This document shows, piece after piece, positions 16,430-24,697 of a stretch of DNA of 64,000 nucleotides; the stretch's first letter is position 1, and every line of letters begins with the position of its first letter. The notes beneath the pieces were generated by a model, which worked only from the letters and a program-made list of their open reading frames with translations, was not told the DNA's origin and made no database searches. This stretch comes from Pseudovibrio sp. Tun.PSC04-5.I4 (GTDB lineage Bacteria > Pseudomonadota > Alphaproteobacteria > Rhizobiales > Stappiaceae): contig NZ_FNLB01000006.1 of assembly GCF_900104145.1 (NCBI RefSeq), positions 3,573,001-3,637,000 on the forward strand, in the 5' to 3' direction. Both the position numbers and the translations under genes were made by a program.

Positions 16430-17368
16430 TTATTCTGCTGCCAACATCTCTCTGGAAATGCTTTCTGTGACCAGCTCTACCAGTGAGGCAAGGAATTCCA
16501 GTAGATCTTTGCGCAGGTCGTGGAAGCCAGAATGGGGGAGATGGGTTTTCTCATCCATGTAGAGTGAACGATTGATCTCTACCTGAAGGGCATGAATGCC
16601 GCGTTCTGGTCTGCCGTAATTTTCGGTGATGTAGCCGCCTGCATAGGGGCGGTTAAGCGCTACGTTGTAGCCCATGTTTTGCAACAGGCCGACAGCGCAA
16701 GAGGAGAGCCAAGCGGAGCAGCTGGTTCCAAACCGGTCCCCAAGTACAAAATCTGCTTTTGGGTCATGGTTGCGATTGGCATTGAGGGAGGGCATGGAAT
16801 GGCAATCAACAAGTATGGCCAGACCGAACTGGTCTTGTACGTTGTTGAGCAGCCCCCGCAAGGCGCCGTGGTAGGGCTTGTAAACTCTCTCGATCCTATC
16901 AAGACCTTCCTGTGCCGGGATGCGCGTGCGATAGATTTCCTGTTTTTCACCTACAATGCGGGCGATGGTGCCAAGGCCGCCTGCAACGCGTAAGGAGCGG
17001 GAGTTGATGTGTTTTGGAAGAGAGCCCTCAAACATCTTGGGGTCCAGCTCATAGGCTTCCCGGTTTACGTCAATATAAGCGCGTGGGAAGTTGGCTTTGA
17101 GGAGAGGTGCGCCGACTTGCTCCACATCCTTTATCAGCAAGTCGACGAATGCGTCTTCGCTTTGTCTGATCTGGGTGGTGTCCAGTCGGGAATGTTGAAG
17201 GAAGGACGACAGGTATGCACGCCCTGAATGGGGGCTGTTGAAGACAAATGGAACTGAATATTCATCAGGAGAGAGCACCTCAAAAGCGGGGATCTGATCT
17301 CCAGAGCTAAGCGTATCACTATAATTTGCAATGGCTTTAATATGATGATCTTCCAGAACTGTCGCCAA
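16430..17368 (-). CDS. N-formylglutamate amidohydrolase family protein
   Basis: 312 residues from the chosen start. Zn-dependent hydrolase of the FGase family, which frees glutamate or another amine from an N-acyl group. Signature segments: VPFVFNSPHSGR, FPRAYIDVNREAYELD, the catalytic VDCHSMPS, and GYITENYGRPERGIHALQVEINRSLYM. The frame is open to ATG 17494, but I choose TTG 17368 (followed by ATVLEDHH) since AGAAGGA lies 8 bases in front of it and the preceding 42 residues look unlike the family. It is divergent from cpdR, an arrangement seen in related genomes. True substrate unknown. Confidence 0.85.
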   Translation of the reverse strand: MATVLEDHHIKAIANYSDTLSSGDQIPAFEVLSPDEYSVPFVFNSPHSGRAYLSSFLQHSRLDTTQIRQSEDAFVDLLIKDVEQVGAPLLKANFPRAYIDVNREAYELDPKMFEGSLPKHINSRSLRVAGGLGTIARIVGEKQEIYRTRIPAQEGLDRIERVYKPYHGALRGLLNNVQDQFGLAILVDCHSMPSLNANRNHDPKADFVLGDRFGTSCSAWLSSCAVGLLQNMGYNVALNRPYAGGYITENYGRPERGIHALQVEINRSLYMDEKTHLPHSGFHDLRKDLLEFLASLVELVTESISREMLAAE

Positions 17369-17731
17369 GCTAACATTCCTTCTTTTGCCCAATATATTTC
17401 TCAGTATAGAGCCAATATTGTGTTCGGGCCAGACCTTAGAAAGTTCGCTTGGAAATAGGCAAGAATTATTGTCGTGAACGTAGCGTTCTAACATTTTGTG
17501 TGTCTTTGCTCCCTCAGTTTGAGAGGAAGTACCTCATGATGTGACGCTGTTTCATTTGGCCCTATTGTTTTGATAGGTATTCCCGAGTAGTTTCCTGTTC
17601 TTAACAGCGTACTTCGTTCGAAATCTGTCGGATTGTGTGGGGTGAGTACGTCTGACATATTCTAATTTTTTGCGGGGCAGCTCTTTGAGGAGGACCTCGT
17701 CGCTGCACCTGGAGTTTTTAGGTTGTCAAAC

Positions 17732-18088
17732 ATGTCTCGAATTCTGCTCGCGGAAGACGATAATGACATGCGCCAGTTCTTGTCCAAAGCACTTGAAAAG
17801 GCTGGGCACACTGTTGTTTCCTTCGATAATGGAAAAAGCGCATACGAGCGTATTTGCGAAGAGCCCTTTGCCCTCTTGCTCACCGATATTGTGATGCCGG
17901 AAATGGACGGTATTGAGCTGGCGCGTAAAGCCACTCAGCTGGATCCGGATTTAAAGGTTATGTTTATCACGGGTTTTGCTGCTGTTGCGCTGAATCCTGA
18001 TTCCAAAGCGCCTCAGGATGCGAAGGTGCTTTCCAAGCCATTTCACCTCAAAGACCTTGTTCGTGAAGTGGAAAAAATGCTCGTTTAG
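17732..18088 (+). CDS. cpdR: CpdR-type single-domain response regulator
   Basis: 118 residues, exactly the size of Caulobacter CpdR. Unphosphorylated CpdR primes ClpXP for degradation of cell-cycle substrates and helps localise the protease. Receiver-domain residues are all present: acidic pair in LLAEDDNDMR, phospho-acceptor Asp in LLTDIVMPEMDG (about 51), Thr in MFITGFA, and Lys in VLSKPFHLKDLV. There is no output domain. ATG 17732 is preferred to the upstream TTG 17723 as protein and spacing both fit. Transcribed away from the amidohydrolase gene; tRNA-Val follows. Confidence 0.93.
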   Translation: MSRILLAEDDNDMRQFLSKALEKAGHTVVSFDNGKSAYERICEEPFALLLTDIVMPEMDGIELARKATQLDPDLKVMFITGFAAVALNPDSKAPQDAKVLSKPFHLKDLVREVEKMLV

Positions 18089-18140
18089 GGGGTTTTAAGG
18101 TGTGAATGTGGAAAGAGGATGCATATTTCTTGATTTGGGC

Positions 18141-18169
18141 TTGCACACTCTGAAAATTCCTCTTATATG
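18141..18169 (+). promoter_or_regulatory. Sigma-70 type promoter of tRNA-Val
   Basis: TTGCAC (18141-18146), 17-base spacer, TATATG (18164-18169), 53 bases before the tRNA. Good spacing and a near-consensus -10. Confidence 0.6.
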
Positions 18170-18221
18170 CCACTCCACCGCAGCGTTTAGGCGCTGTCGG
18201 ACGAGCTTCTTTGAAAGTTTC

Positions 18222-18296
<75 letters not shown>

Positions 18297-18418
18297 TTTT
18301 TCGCCGGTTTAAGCATCTTTGATGTTATCTCCGGCGGAGCGGGACCTGACCACAGGAACTGCGCCGCTTCTTACATTTGTGAGAGTGCAGCGCTGACTGG
18401 GTTTGGTAAACCGTACTG

Positions 18419-18440
18419 TGAGGCGCCTGGCGCCTCATTT
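18419..18440 (+). terminator. Hairpin downstream of tRNA-Val
   Basis: TGAGGCGCC T GGCGCCTCA is a perfect inverted repeat followed by TTTCG. It may end the tRNA transcript, but the T tail is short. Another pair, CGCCGG/CCGGCG, lies closer to the tRNA at about 18302-18335. Confidence 0.4.
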
Positions 18441-18500
18441 CGTTGGCGGATCGTGGTACTTCAGGATCCCTATGTTTATGTCCCTAACTGGGGTAGGATA

Positions 18501-18626
18501 ATGAAGATTAAGAATTCTCTTAAGGCACTCATGGGCCGCCATCGTGATAACCAGATGGTACGCCGCAGAGGTCGTGTTTACATTATCAACAAAAAGAACC
18601 CGCGTTTTAAAGCGCGCCAGGGTTAA
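18501..18626 (+). CDS. rpmJ: 50S ribosomal protein L36, zinc-free type
   Basis: 41 residues: begins MKIKNSLKALMGRH and ends NPRFKARQG. This is the C-minus form lacking the CxxC zinc ligands, as is usual in alphaproteobacteria. Too short for many gene finders; the frame is open upstream but conserved sequence starts at ATG 18501, with TAGGAT 8 bases before. A strong terminator follows. Confidence 0.95.
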   Translation: MKIKNSLKALMGRHRDNQMVRRRGRVYIINKKNPRFKARQG

Positions 18627-18687
18627 GTTTTCTACGCTGATTTAAGTGAAATTGGCGTGAAAAACCCTTGGTTCTAAGAGTTGCGAG

Positions 18688-18729
18688 CCGCATGGCAAAA
18701 GTGAGATACTTTTGCCATGCGGTTTTTTT
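18688..18729 (+). terminator. Terminator of rpmJ
   Basis: Perfect 15-bp stem CCGCATGGCAAAAGT / ACTTTTGCCATGCGG (18688-18702, 18708-18722), 5-base loop, then seven T. Confidence 0.92.
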
Positions 18730-18755
18730 CGTTTGCCCTTCTCCACCTCCCCGTG

Positions 18756-19514
18756 ATGGGAGATATCGTAGCCCGGCTTTTCAGGTTTCCCCTGACGTAT
18801 GCCGTGATGGCTTTCGCCCTTACCTTGGTAATGGGCGCAAGTATGCCAGCTCAGGCCTCTGAGCAATCTGTCTCAGTGTCTAAAGGCGCTGGTGTGCAGT
18901 TGGTTCGCGGATTGCCTAACGGGCATCCGCCACTTAGCACGGGGCCTAGTGCTGCTTTGCAAGGGCCTGCAGGCGGTCCTGCCCAGATAGGTCGTGCCAA
19001 ACCCGGTCTATCTCTTCCGTCTCATTACACACGGCAACAATTGCTAGATGCGCTGTTTCTGGAGCTACGGGATGCAGATAACTCTGATCAAGCTCAAGCG
19101 ATTTCAAGCCGTATCCATAGCCTCTTCATGCAGTCCGGAAGTCACACGCTTAGTTTGCTCATGCTGCGTTCAGGCAAAGCTATTGAGAGCAAAGAATATG
19201 GTCTTGCACTGGATCTTCTGGACGCGGTGGTGCGCCTTGATCCTGGATATGTGGAAGGGTGGAACCGCAGAGCGACTGTGCATTTCCTGAGGGAGGATTT
19301 AGGGCGCTCTCTTGCTGATATTGAACGAGTGCTGCTCATAGAGCCGCGGCATTATCCTGCCCTATCTGGATTTGGTATGATCCTGCGCAAAACCGGGAAA
19401 AATCAGAAAGCGCTGGCGGTGTTCAAGCATGTGCTTAGCATCTACCCATTGCTTCCCAATGCGCAAGAGGCGGTGAAGAATCTGCACGAGCAGCTGTGGG
19501 GGCAGTATCATTAA
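18756..19514 (+). CDS. Exported tetratricopeptide-repeat protein
   Basis: 252 residues from the chosen start. A signal peptide with RLFRF and a long hydrophobic stretch ends near MPAQAS. A Gly/Pro-rich segment follows (about 45-90), then TPR units in the C-terminal half: YGLALDLLDAVVRLDPGYVEGWNRRATVHF, LGRSLADIERVLLIEPRHYPAL and KNQKALAVFKHVLSIYPLLPNAQEAV. Probably a periplasmic scaffold; partners unknown. An upstream in-frame ATG (18717) lies inside the rpmJ terminator, so I prefer ATG 18756, although neither has a good ribosome site. Confidence 0.82.
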   Translation: MGDIVARLFRFPLTYAVMAFALTLVMGASMPAQASEQSVSVSKGAGVQLVRGLPNGHPPLSTGPSAALQGPAGGPAQIGRAKPGLSLPSHYTRQQLLDALFLELRDADNSDQAQAISSRIHSLFMQSGSHTLSLLMLRSGKAIESKEYGLALDLLDAVVRLDPGYVEGWNRRATVHFLREDLGRSLADIERVLLIEPRHYPALSGFGMILRKTGKNQKALAVFKHVLSIYPLLPNAQEAVKNLHEQLWGQYH

Positions 19515-19538
19515 TGATGTGCTCAGGCTGCGCCGGTG

Positions 19539-20078
19539 TTAATCGAGCAGACGATCTGCCGCTCTGATTATGCCGGCTTCATATTCCGCATAGGTCGCGA
19601 CCGTCAACGAGAGGCCTTTGGCGAGTGTGTAGAGGATGAAGGCATCGTCTTCTGCTTGCTCTGGGGTGCGATCCTCGTGCGTTTCAATAATGATTTCAGC
19701 AATTTTATTCATCACTTTTGGCATGATGCCTTTGCCGGTAGATGACATGATCTGCTCACTCATCTGAACCAGTTCCGAGCCGTGGATACTAGCCCTCATC
19801 AGGTCAACGTGCTGGCCGATGATTGTGTCTAGTGCTGCTAAGATCCGAGATTTGGAGTCATTGGCAGTTTCCTCAAGTATTTTAATGGCTTGAGCGACAA
19901 TCTCCTCGGAGTATTCCGTGATGATTGTTTGAAACAATTCTTCCTTGCTTCCGAACTTCTTATAGAGCGACTGCCGTGACAAGCCGACAGCGGATGCGAC
20001 ATCACCCACGGATGTTTTGCGGAAGCCATATTGCGCGAAAACGCCAAGTGCTTTCTTCTTGTCAAAGTTTGTTTTCAT
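19539..20078 (-). CDS. TetR family transcriptional regulator
   Basis: 179 residues. The N-terminal helix-turn-helix is clear: GFRKTSVGDVASAVGLSRQSLYKKFGSKEELF (about 18-49). The C-terminal ligand-binding domain is mostly helical with no known signature. Divergent from an SDR gene, with a perfect 9-bp inverted repeat between them starting 9 bases from its own ATG. It very likely represses itself and the SDR gene; the inducing ligand is unknown. Confidence 0.9.
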   Translation of the reverse strand: MKTNFDKKKALGVFAQYGFRKTSVGDVASAVGLSRQSLYKKFGSKEELFQTIITEYSEEIVAQAIKILEETANDSKSRILAALDTIIGQHVDLMRASIHGSELVQMSEQIMSSTGKGIMPKVMNKIAEIIIETHEDRTPEQAEDDAFILYTLAKGLSLTVATYAEYEAGIIRAADRLLD

Positions 20079-20086
20079 GTTTACCT

Positions 20087-20116
20087 AGTTGACAAAATAG
20101 ATCTAAGTTGTCAACT
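20087..20116. promoter_or_regulatory. TetR operator between tetR and SDR gene
   Basis: AGTTGACAA (20087-20095) and TTGTCAACT (20108-20116) are perfect inverted copies, 12 bases apart, in the 88-base divergent gap. TTGACA inside the left arm reads as a -35 box toward the SDR gene, so bound repressor would block RNA polymerase. Confidence 0.78.
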
Positions 20117-20166
20117 TTACGTTAGGCGGTCAATTTGTGATGTGTGCCGCGCTTTGGAGAATTTGA

Positions 20167-21102
20167 ATGAGCGGAATGAACAAGAGCAGCGCTGTTTCCA
20201 ACTGGACTGCGGATAAGCTGCCTTCTCTTGAGGGAAAGCTTTATGTCATCACTGGCGGTAACTCCGGTATTGGGTTCGAGGCAGCACGGATGCTTTCAGA
20301 GGCAGGGGGTGATGTGGTTATTGCCTGCCGTAATACCGAGAAGGGTACGGCTGCACAGAAGGCTTTGCAAGCGCGTTCCAAAAGCAAAATTGGCCTTGTA
20401 CATCTGGACTTAAGTGACCTTACCTCAGTTCGTCGTGCTGCTGAATTTGTTTTGCCAAGATACACTAGGATTGATGGTCTCATCAACAACGCTGGTATAA
20501 TGCAAACTCCGCAGTTGAAGAGCGTTGACGGATATGAACTGCAACTGGCAACAAATCATCTTGGACACTTTCTATGGGCTGGCTTGCTTAAGCCTAACGT
20601 CGAGGCCGCGGAAGGACGTTTTGTCATTGTTGCTAGTTTGGTTCACAAGATGGGGAAGATCAATTTTGACGACCTGATGTTGCGCAAAAGCTATGCACCC
20701 ATGAGAGCTTATGGGCAGAGTAAACTGGCAACCTTGATGTTTGCGCTTGAGCTTCAGCGGCGTTTGACCGAGGCGGGAAGCAAATCTTTCGTTGCCGCAG
20801 GGCATCCGGGCTATTCGGCAACGCATTTGCAAAGCACGGGTCCAACCGGACTGATGAATCAAGCTTATAAAGTGATGAACAAATTCTTTGCCCAACCTGC
20901 GATGAAGGGTGCTTTGCCGACTGTTTTAGCGGCTGCTGGTCTTGAAGCAGAGCCGGGCGGATACTACGGCCCACAAAAGCGGATGGAGACTGTTGGTCCT
21001 GTGGGAGAAGCTCAGATTGCCAGTCATGCGCTGAGGCCAGAAGTTGCTCGGAAACTGTGGGGGGAGAGTGAATGGTTGGTTGATTTCAAGTGGGCTTTCT
21101 AG
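20167..21102 (+). CDS. Short-chain dehydrogenase, retinol dehydrogenase-like
   Basis: 311 residues. NAD(P)-dependent oxidoreductase with the Rossmann motif TGGNSGIGFEAA (about 29-40), the DLS segment after the third strand, NNAG, catalytic Ser in VIVASLVHK and catalytic YxxxK in AYGQSK. The insert with LMLRKSYAPMRAYGQSKLA and the long C-terminal part match the WWOX/retinol dehydrogenase/TIC32-like subgroup. Physiological substrate unknown; repressor context suggests an inducible detoxifying role. GGAGA lies 6 bases before ATG. Confidence 0.88.
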   Translation: MSGMNKSSAVSNWTADKLPSLEGKLYVITGGNSGIGFEAARMLSEAGGDVVIACRNTEKGTAAQKALQARSKSKIGLVHLDLSDLTSVRRAAEFVLPRYTRIDGLINNAGIMQTPQLKSVDGYELQLATNHLGHFLWAGLLKPNVEAAEGRFVIVASLVHKMGKINFDDLMLRKSYAPMRAYGQSKLATLMFALELQRRLTEAGSKSFVAAGHPGYSATHLQSTGPTGLMNQAYKVMNKFFAQPAMKGALPTVLAAAGLEAEPGGYYGPQKRMETVGPVGEAQIASHALRPEVARKLWGESEWLVDFKWAF

Positions 21103-21145
21103 AACCTGTTTTAGGAGCTCGTTCCTGCCTATCCAAATGAGATGC

Positions 21146-21180
21146 AAAAAAGCCCGCGATGTGCATCACGGGCTTTTTCT
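21146..21180. terminator. Bidirectional terminator, SDR gene / pyk
   Basis: AAAAAGCCCG / CGGGCTTTTT (21146-21155, 21169-21178) with GATG/CATC inside; T runs on both strands serve the two convergent genes. Confidence 0.88.
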
Positions 21181-21206
21181 TATTTGTTCGGTTGTTGTGT
21201 GAAAGC

Positions 21207-22637
21207 TTATTTGCTTTCGGAGCCAACAAACGCAACGCGCAGCATGTTTGTGGAGCCTGGGGTGCCGAATGGAACACCCGCAGAAACCAGAATACGCTGA
21301 CCCGGTTTTGCAATGCCTTCATTGTGTGCAAGGCAGCAAGCGCGGTTGATCAGGTCTTCCTCGGTTGCTGCATCCTGACTAGCTACACAGTGCAGACCCC
21401 AACCGATGGTCAGGCGACGAACTGTGGAGATTTCAGGTGAGAACGCGATGATTGGCGTTGCAGGGCGCTCACGAGATGCGCGCAGTGCAGTGCCACCAGA
21501 TGCGGTGTAAGTTACGATCGCAGCCAGATCTAGAGTTTCTGCGACCTGGTGAGCTGCTGCAGTGATTGCATCAGCGCCGGTTGCTTCTGGTTCTGTACGC
21601 TGAGCGTGGATGATAGAACGGTAGTTCTCGTCCTGCTCAACTTCCACAGCGATCTTGTCCATGGTCGCAACAGCTTCTGACGGGAAATCACCAGCTGCGG
21701 ATTCAGCGGAGAGCATCACTGCATCTGCGCCTTCAAACACTGCTGTTGCCACGTCGGAAACTTCTGCGCGGGTTGGAACCGGGGAGGTGATCATGCTTTC
21801 CAGCATCTGCGTTGCAACAACAACTGGTTTACCAGCTTTGCGACATGCGCGGATCATGCGCTTTTGAAGGCCTGGGACCTGCTCAAGCGGCATTTCTACA
21901 CCAAGGTCACCACGAGCAACCATGATAGCGTCGGACAGCTCAATGATCTCTGAGAGGCGTTCAATAGCCTGAGGTTTTTCAACTTTGGCAATGATTGCTA
22001 CGGCCCCTTTGGTCAGCGCACGTGCTTCGATCAGGTCTTCTGGACGCTGTACGAAGGAGAGTGCCAACCAATCAACCTTGGCAGCGAGCGCTGCATCTAG
22101 GTCTTTGTAGTCTTTCTCGGTGAGGGAACCGACTGGAATTTCTGTATCTGGAACAGAAACGCCCTTGCGGTTAGAAATGGTGCCTCCCACTTCAACAGTG
22201 GTCACACAGCGCTGAGCAGATGCTTCGATTACGCGAAGGCAGATTTTGCCATCGTCAACCAGTAAGCGGTGCCCAACTTCAAGAGTGCCGAGAATTTCTG
22301 GATGCGGCAGGTAAACGCGAGTTACGTCACCTGGGGTTTCGTCGGCATCAACAATAAATGTTGCACCGTTTTTGAGGATAGGCTTTTCGTCGTTTGCGAA
22401 AGTGCCAACGCGCAGTTTAGGGCCCTGCAGGTCGGCGAGAATGCCAATTGGACGTCCTACTTCAGCTTCCACGGAGCGGATGCGACCAACTAGGTCGTTC
22501 AACATCTCGTGGGAGGAGTGGCTCATGTTGATGCGGAAAACGTCTGCACCTGCGAGCCAAAGCTTTTTGATAGCTTCTTTGTCGGAAGACGCGGGGCCGA
22601 GAGTTGCTAGGATTTTGACCCGTCTGTTACGCTTCAT
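21207..22637 (-). CDS. pyk: Pyruvate kinase
   Basis: 476 residues. Converts phosphoenolpyruvate and ADP to pyruvate and ATP. Signature stretches: ILATLGPASS, INMSHSSHE, the active-site IIAKVEKPQAI with catalytic Lys, IMVARGDLGVEM, and the K-site/allosteric C-terminal domain with TASGGTALRASRERP. ATG 22637 overlaps the TGA of the upstream DUF1036 gene (ATGA), so the two are co-translated. Confidence 0.97.
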   Translation of the reverse strand: MKRNRRVKILATLGPASSDKEAIKKLWLAGADVFRINMSHSSHEMLNDLVGRIRSVEAEVGRPIGILADLQGPKLRVGTFANDEKPILKNGATFIVDADETPGDVTRVYLPHPEILGTLEVGHRLLVDDGKICLRVIEASAQRCVTTVEVGGTISNRKGVSVPDTEIPVGSLTEKDYKDLDAALAAKVDWLALSFVQRPEDLIEARALTKGAVAIIAKVEKPQAIERLSEIIELSDAIMVARGDLGVEMPLEQVPGLQKRMIRACRKAGKPVVVATQMLESMITSPVPTRAEVSDVATAVFEGADAVMLSAESAAGDFPSEAVATMDKIAVEVEQDENYRSIIHAQRTEPEATGADAITAAAHQVAETLDLAAIVTYTASGGTALRASRERPATPIIAFSPEISTVRRLTIGWGLHCVASQDAATEEDLINRACCLAHNEGIAKPGQRILVSAGVPFGTPGSTNMLRVAFVGSESK

Positions 22638-23119
22638 CGTCCACCTGTTCCTTGCTCTACCGGCTCAGTCAGCTGGACCGTCCAGCTGCTTTGCTCACCT
22701 GTATCAATTTCAAAGAAGCCAGTGCGCTCATAACCGCGAGCGACACAGTCTTCTATACCGCGAATGGTGAACTTCTTTTGACGTACGCACATGTACGCTT
22801 TGCCATCCCATTCGCCATTTTGGTCCGTTTGTACTGCGTACAAGTAATAGTAGCGTGACGCTAAATCGCCGGAAAACATCGTGTCGCAGGTGTTCTTTTC
22901 AATTGTCCACCAGCCTTCTGTGATCCAGTCGACGCCATCGCGATAACCTATTGCAATGTTGACTGTGCTTTCGGTCTTGTTACAGGCCCGAAAGTCCGCC
23001 CACGCAGATGGGATCTGCTGAGGGCCCAGAACTCCAAAAGCCACACAGGCTATTGCCAGTGCATTCTTCCGAAAACGGTATTTAGTTGAGGTCGCGAAGT
23101 TGTTTCTGGATGATCTCAT
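22634..23119 (-). CDS. DUF1036 family exported protein
   Basis: 161 residues. Signal peptide (RFRKNALAIACVAFGVLG, cut near SAWA) followed by the DUF1036 domain: DFRACNKTESTVNIAIGYRDG, EGWWTIEKNTCDTMFSGDL, YYYLYAV. Three or more cysteines probably form periplasmic disulfides. Function unknown. I start at ATG 23119; a TTG three codons earlier is possible. The stop overlaps the pyk start, an adjacency common in related genomes, which suggests co-expression rather than a shared pathway. Confidence 0.87.
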   Translation of the reverse strand: MRSSRNNFATSTKYRFRKNALAIACVAFGVLGPQQIPSAWADFRACNKTESTVNIAIGYRDGVDWITEGWWTIEKNTCDTMFSGDLASRYYYLYAVQTDQNGEWDGKAYMCVRQKKFTIRGIEDCVARGYERTGFFEIDTGEQSSWTVQLTEPVEQGTGGR

Positions 23120-24118
23120 AACAGTCAATGTACAGCTACAAACGGCAGTTTAATGCGTTTAGTTGATGCCCTTGTCAACGCAGACTAACCACAGGTCAGA
23201 GCGTTTACGAGCAAGACTACGGGTATTACAGGTTGTTCTGAGTAAAGAACGTTGCCCCAACTCATCATTGGCCACACAAAAACGGCAGGATGATGATTTG
23301 GCCCAAACCCGACATGTCATGCTCTGGTTGCCTAGCCCACGCTTTGGATGAGTGTGGACGACCCCCGTCAACATTTAAAATACAGTCCAAAAATTGAACC
23401 ATACCTCTAGGAATCTAGATGTCTTTATTGGCCTGAGTTCCACGTAGAAGCAAGGGGTAAGCGGCAAAACATTCTAACCCCCCACAGCTCCGAATGTTTG
23501 TAGTGAGTGTCATTTGAGCAAGAAGACAATGAAATGTAGCGCGTTTTGAGAAAATTATGGTGACTTATATGTAGATCTATACCCAGCATCTGCGTGCTTT
23601 GCTGGTGTTTTCTAGTTGGTAGACAAGCCCTTTCTTTCCGATGCGACATTTTGGCAAAGTTAAATTACGCTTCTCGTTCCGGTGAGTGAGAATCGCGAAG
23701 TTGTCATCTTAAAATATTTCGGAAACACTTTGGATTGTTTCTCCGGGCACGTGTAAAGCCGTAGATGCGAATATGTCGCGCAGAATAAACTTGGGACAAA
23801 AGTCGGGTTTGCTCAATCCAAGTAAGTGCTCGTACGTGCTGATGCTTAGAAGTGGAGCTGACGAGCATCCTGATGGTACTTGCGGTGAGCGAGAGAACTG
23901 TGATGGTGAGGTGCAGGCGGGGAAAGTTTCGGTCTCATGCCAAAAAATTATGCAGTAATTGAGGCAAATGTTTTATATCCCCATTGAAATTCTGTTCTTC
24001 CCCCAGAACCTGTGAAGCTTGCTGAAAAGCGATATGTAACGGTTGACCGCTTGGCTGAGTTCTGGCAGCAAGGCAGCTGGGTTAATATTATATTGCACGA
24101 ACGTAAGGTGGATATTCC
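23120..24118. other. 1-kb intergenic region without a recognisable gene
   Basis: Short frames exist, at most 74 residues, and none has both a ribosome site and a family-like sequence. One on the plus strand (23773-23958) has eight charged residues near its C terminus and four cysteines but no recognisable fold. Base composition varies, AT-rich near 23380-23600. It must contain the promoters of DUF1036-pyk and gapR. A decayed gene is possible; I cannot identify one. Confidence 0.5.
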
Positions 24119-24385
24119 ATGTCAGATGCCAGTGGTGTAGCAGCAGATCAACTGCGTGCGTTTATTGAGCGCGTTGAGCGTCTTGAAGAAGAGAAAAAAG
24201 TTATCGCTGATGACATCAAAGATGTCTATGCGGAAGCAAAGGGCAATGGCTTCGACGTGAAGGTCATGCGTAAGATTGTTTCCCTGCGTAAGCGCAAGCC
24301 GCATGAGCGTGAAGAAGAAGAGGCGATCCTCGATCTCTACCTCCATGCGCTTGGTATGGCTGGTGCTGAAATGGCAGAAGCATAA
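24119..24385 (+). CDS. gapR: GapR-type nucleoid protein (DUF2312, UPF0335)
   Basis: 88 residues. The conserved core is ERVERLEEEKKVIADDIKDV followed by YAEAKGNGFDVKVMRKIVSLRK, as in Caulobacter GapR, which binds overtwisted DNA ahead of replication and transcription forks and stimulates topoisomerases. The N-terminal half is a coiled coil used for dimerisation and the basic segment contacts DNA. AAGG lies 10 bases before ATG 24119. Monocistronic, with a terminator at 24430. Confidence 0.93.
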   Translation: MSDASGVAADQLRAFIERVERLEEEKKVIADDIKDVYAEAKGNGFDVKVMRKIVSLRKRKPHEREEEEAILDLYLHALGMAGAEMAEA

Positions 24386-24429
24386 GCAGATAAGATTGAT
24401 TTCTGAGGGTTCTCAGAGGGAATTTGAAG

Positions 24430-24462
24430 AAGGCTCCTTGCAGCATGCAAGGGGCCTTTTTT
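24430..24462 (+). terminator. Terminator of gapR
   Basis: Stem AAGGCTCCTTGCA / TGCAAGGGGCCTT (24430-24442, 24446-24458, one T-G pair) with six T following. Confidence 0.85.
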
Positions 24463-24697
24463 ATGTCTGGTAAGGGCTTTTATTGAAGGGAGAGCAAGGA
24501 TGTGCTTTTGGCTGAAAAAAGCAGTGCCTCATTTCCCATGCAAAAATGTCTTTGTGCCTGTTGGGGGTGGAGGACGAGCTGACTGTAGAGTGCAATTACT
24601 TTAGCGAATGATGGTGTGAGTATTGAAAATGCGTACTTCAAACTGGACACATAGACATCTGTCTGATCGCAAGCGCAGAGATTTCCCTCAGAAAATC

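Noticed and set aside
23773..23958. 61-residue plus-strand frame in the 1-kb gap
   Set aside because: No family likeness and poor ribosome site; kept only as a note in the gap entry.
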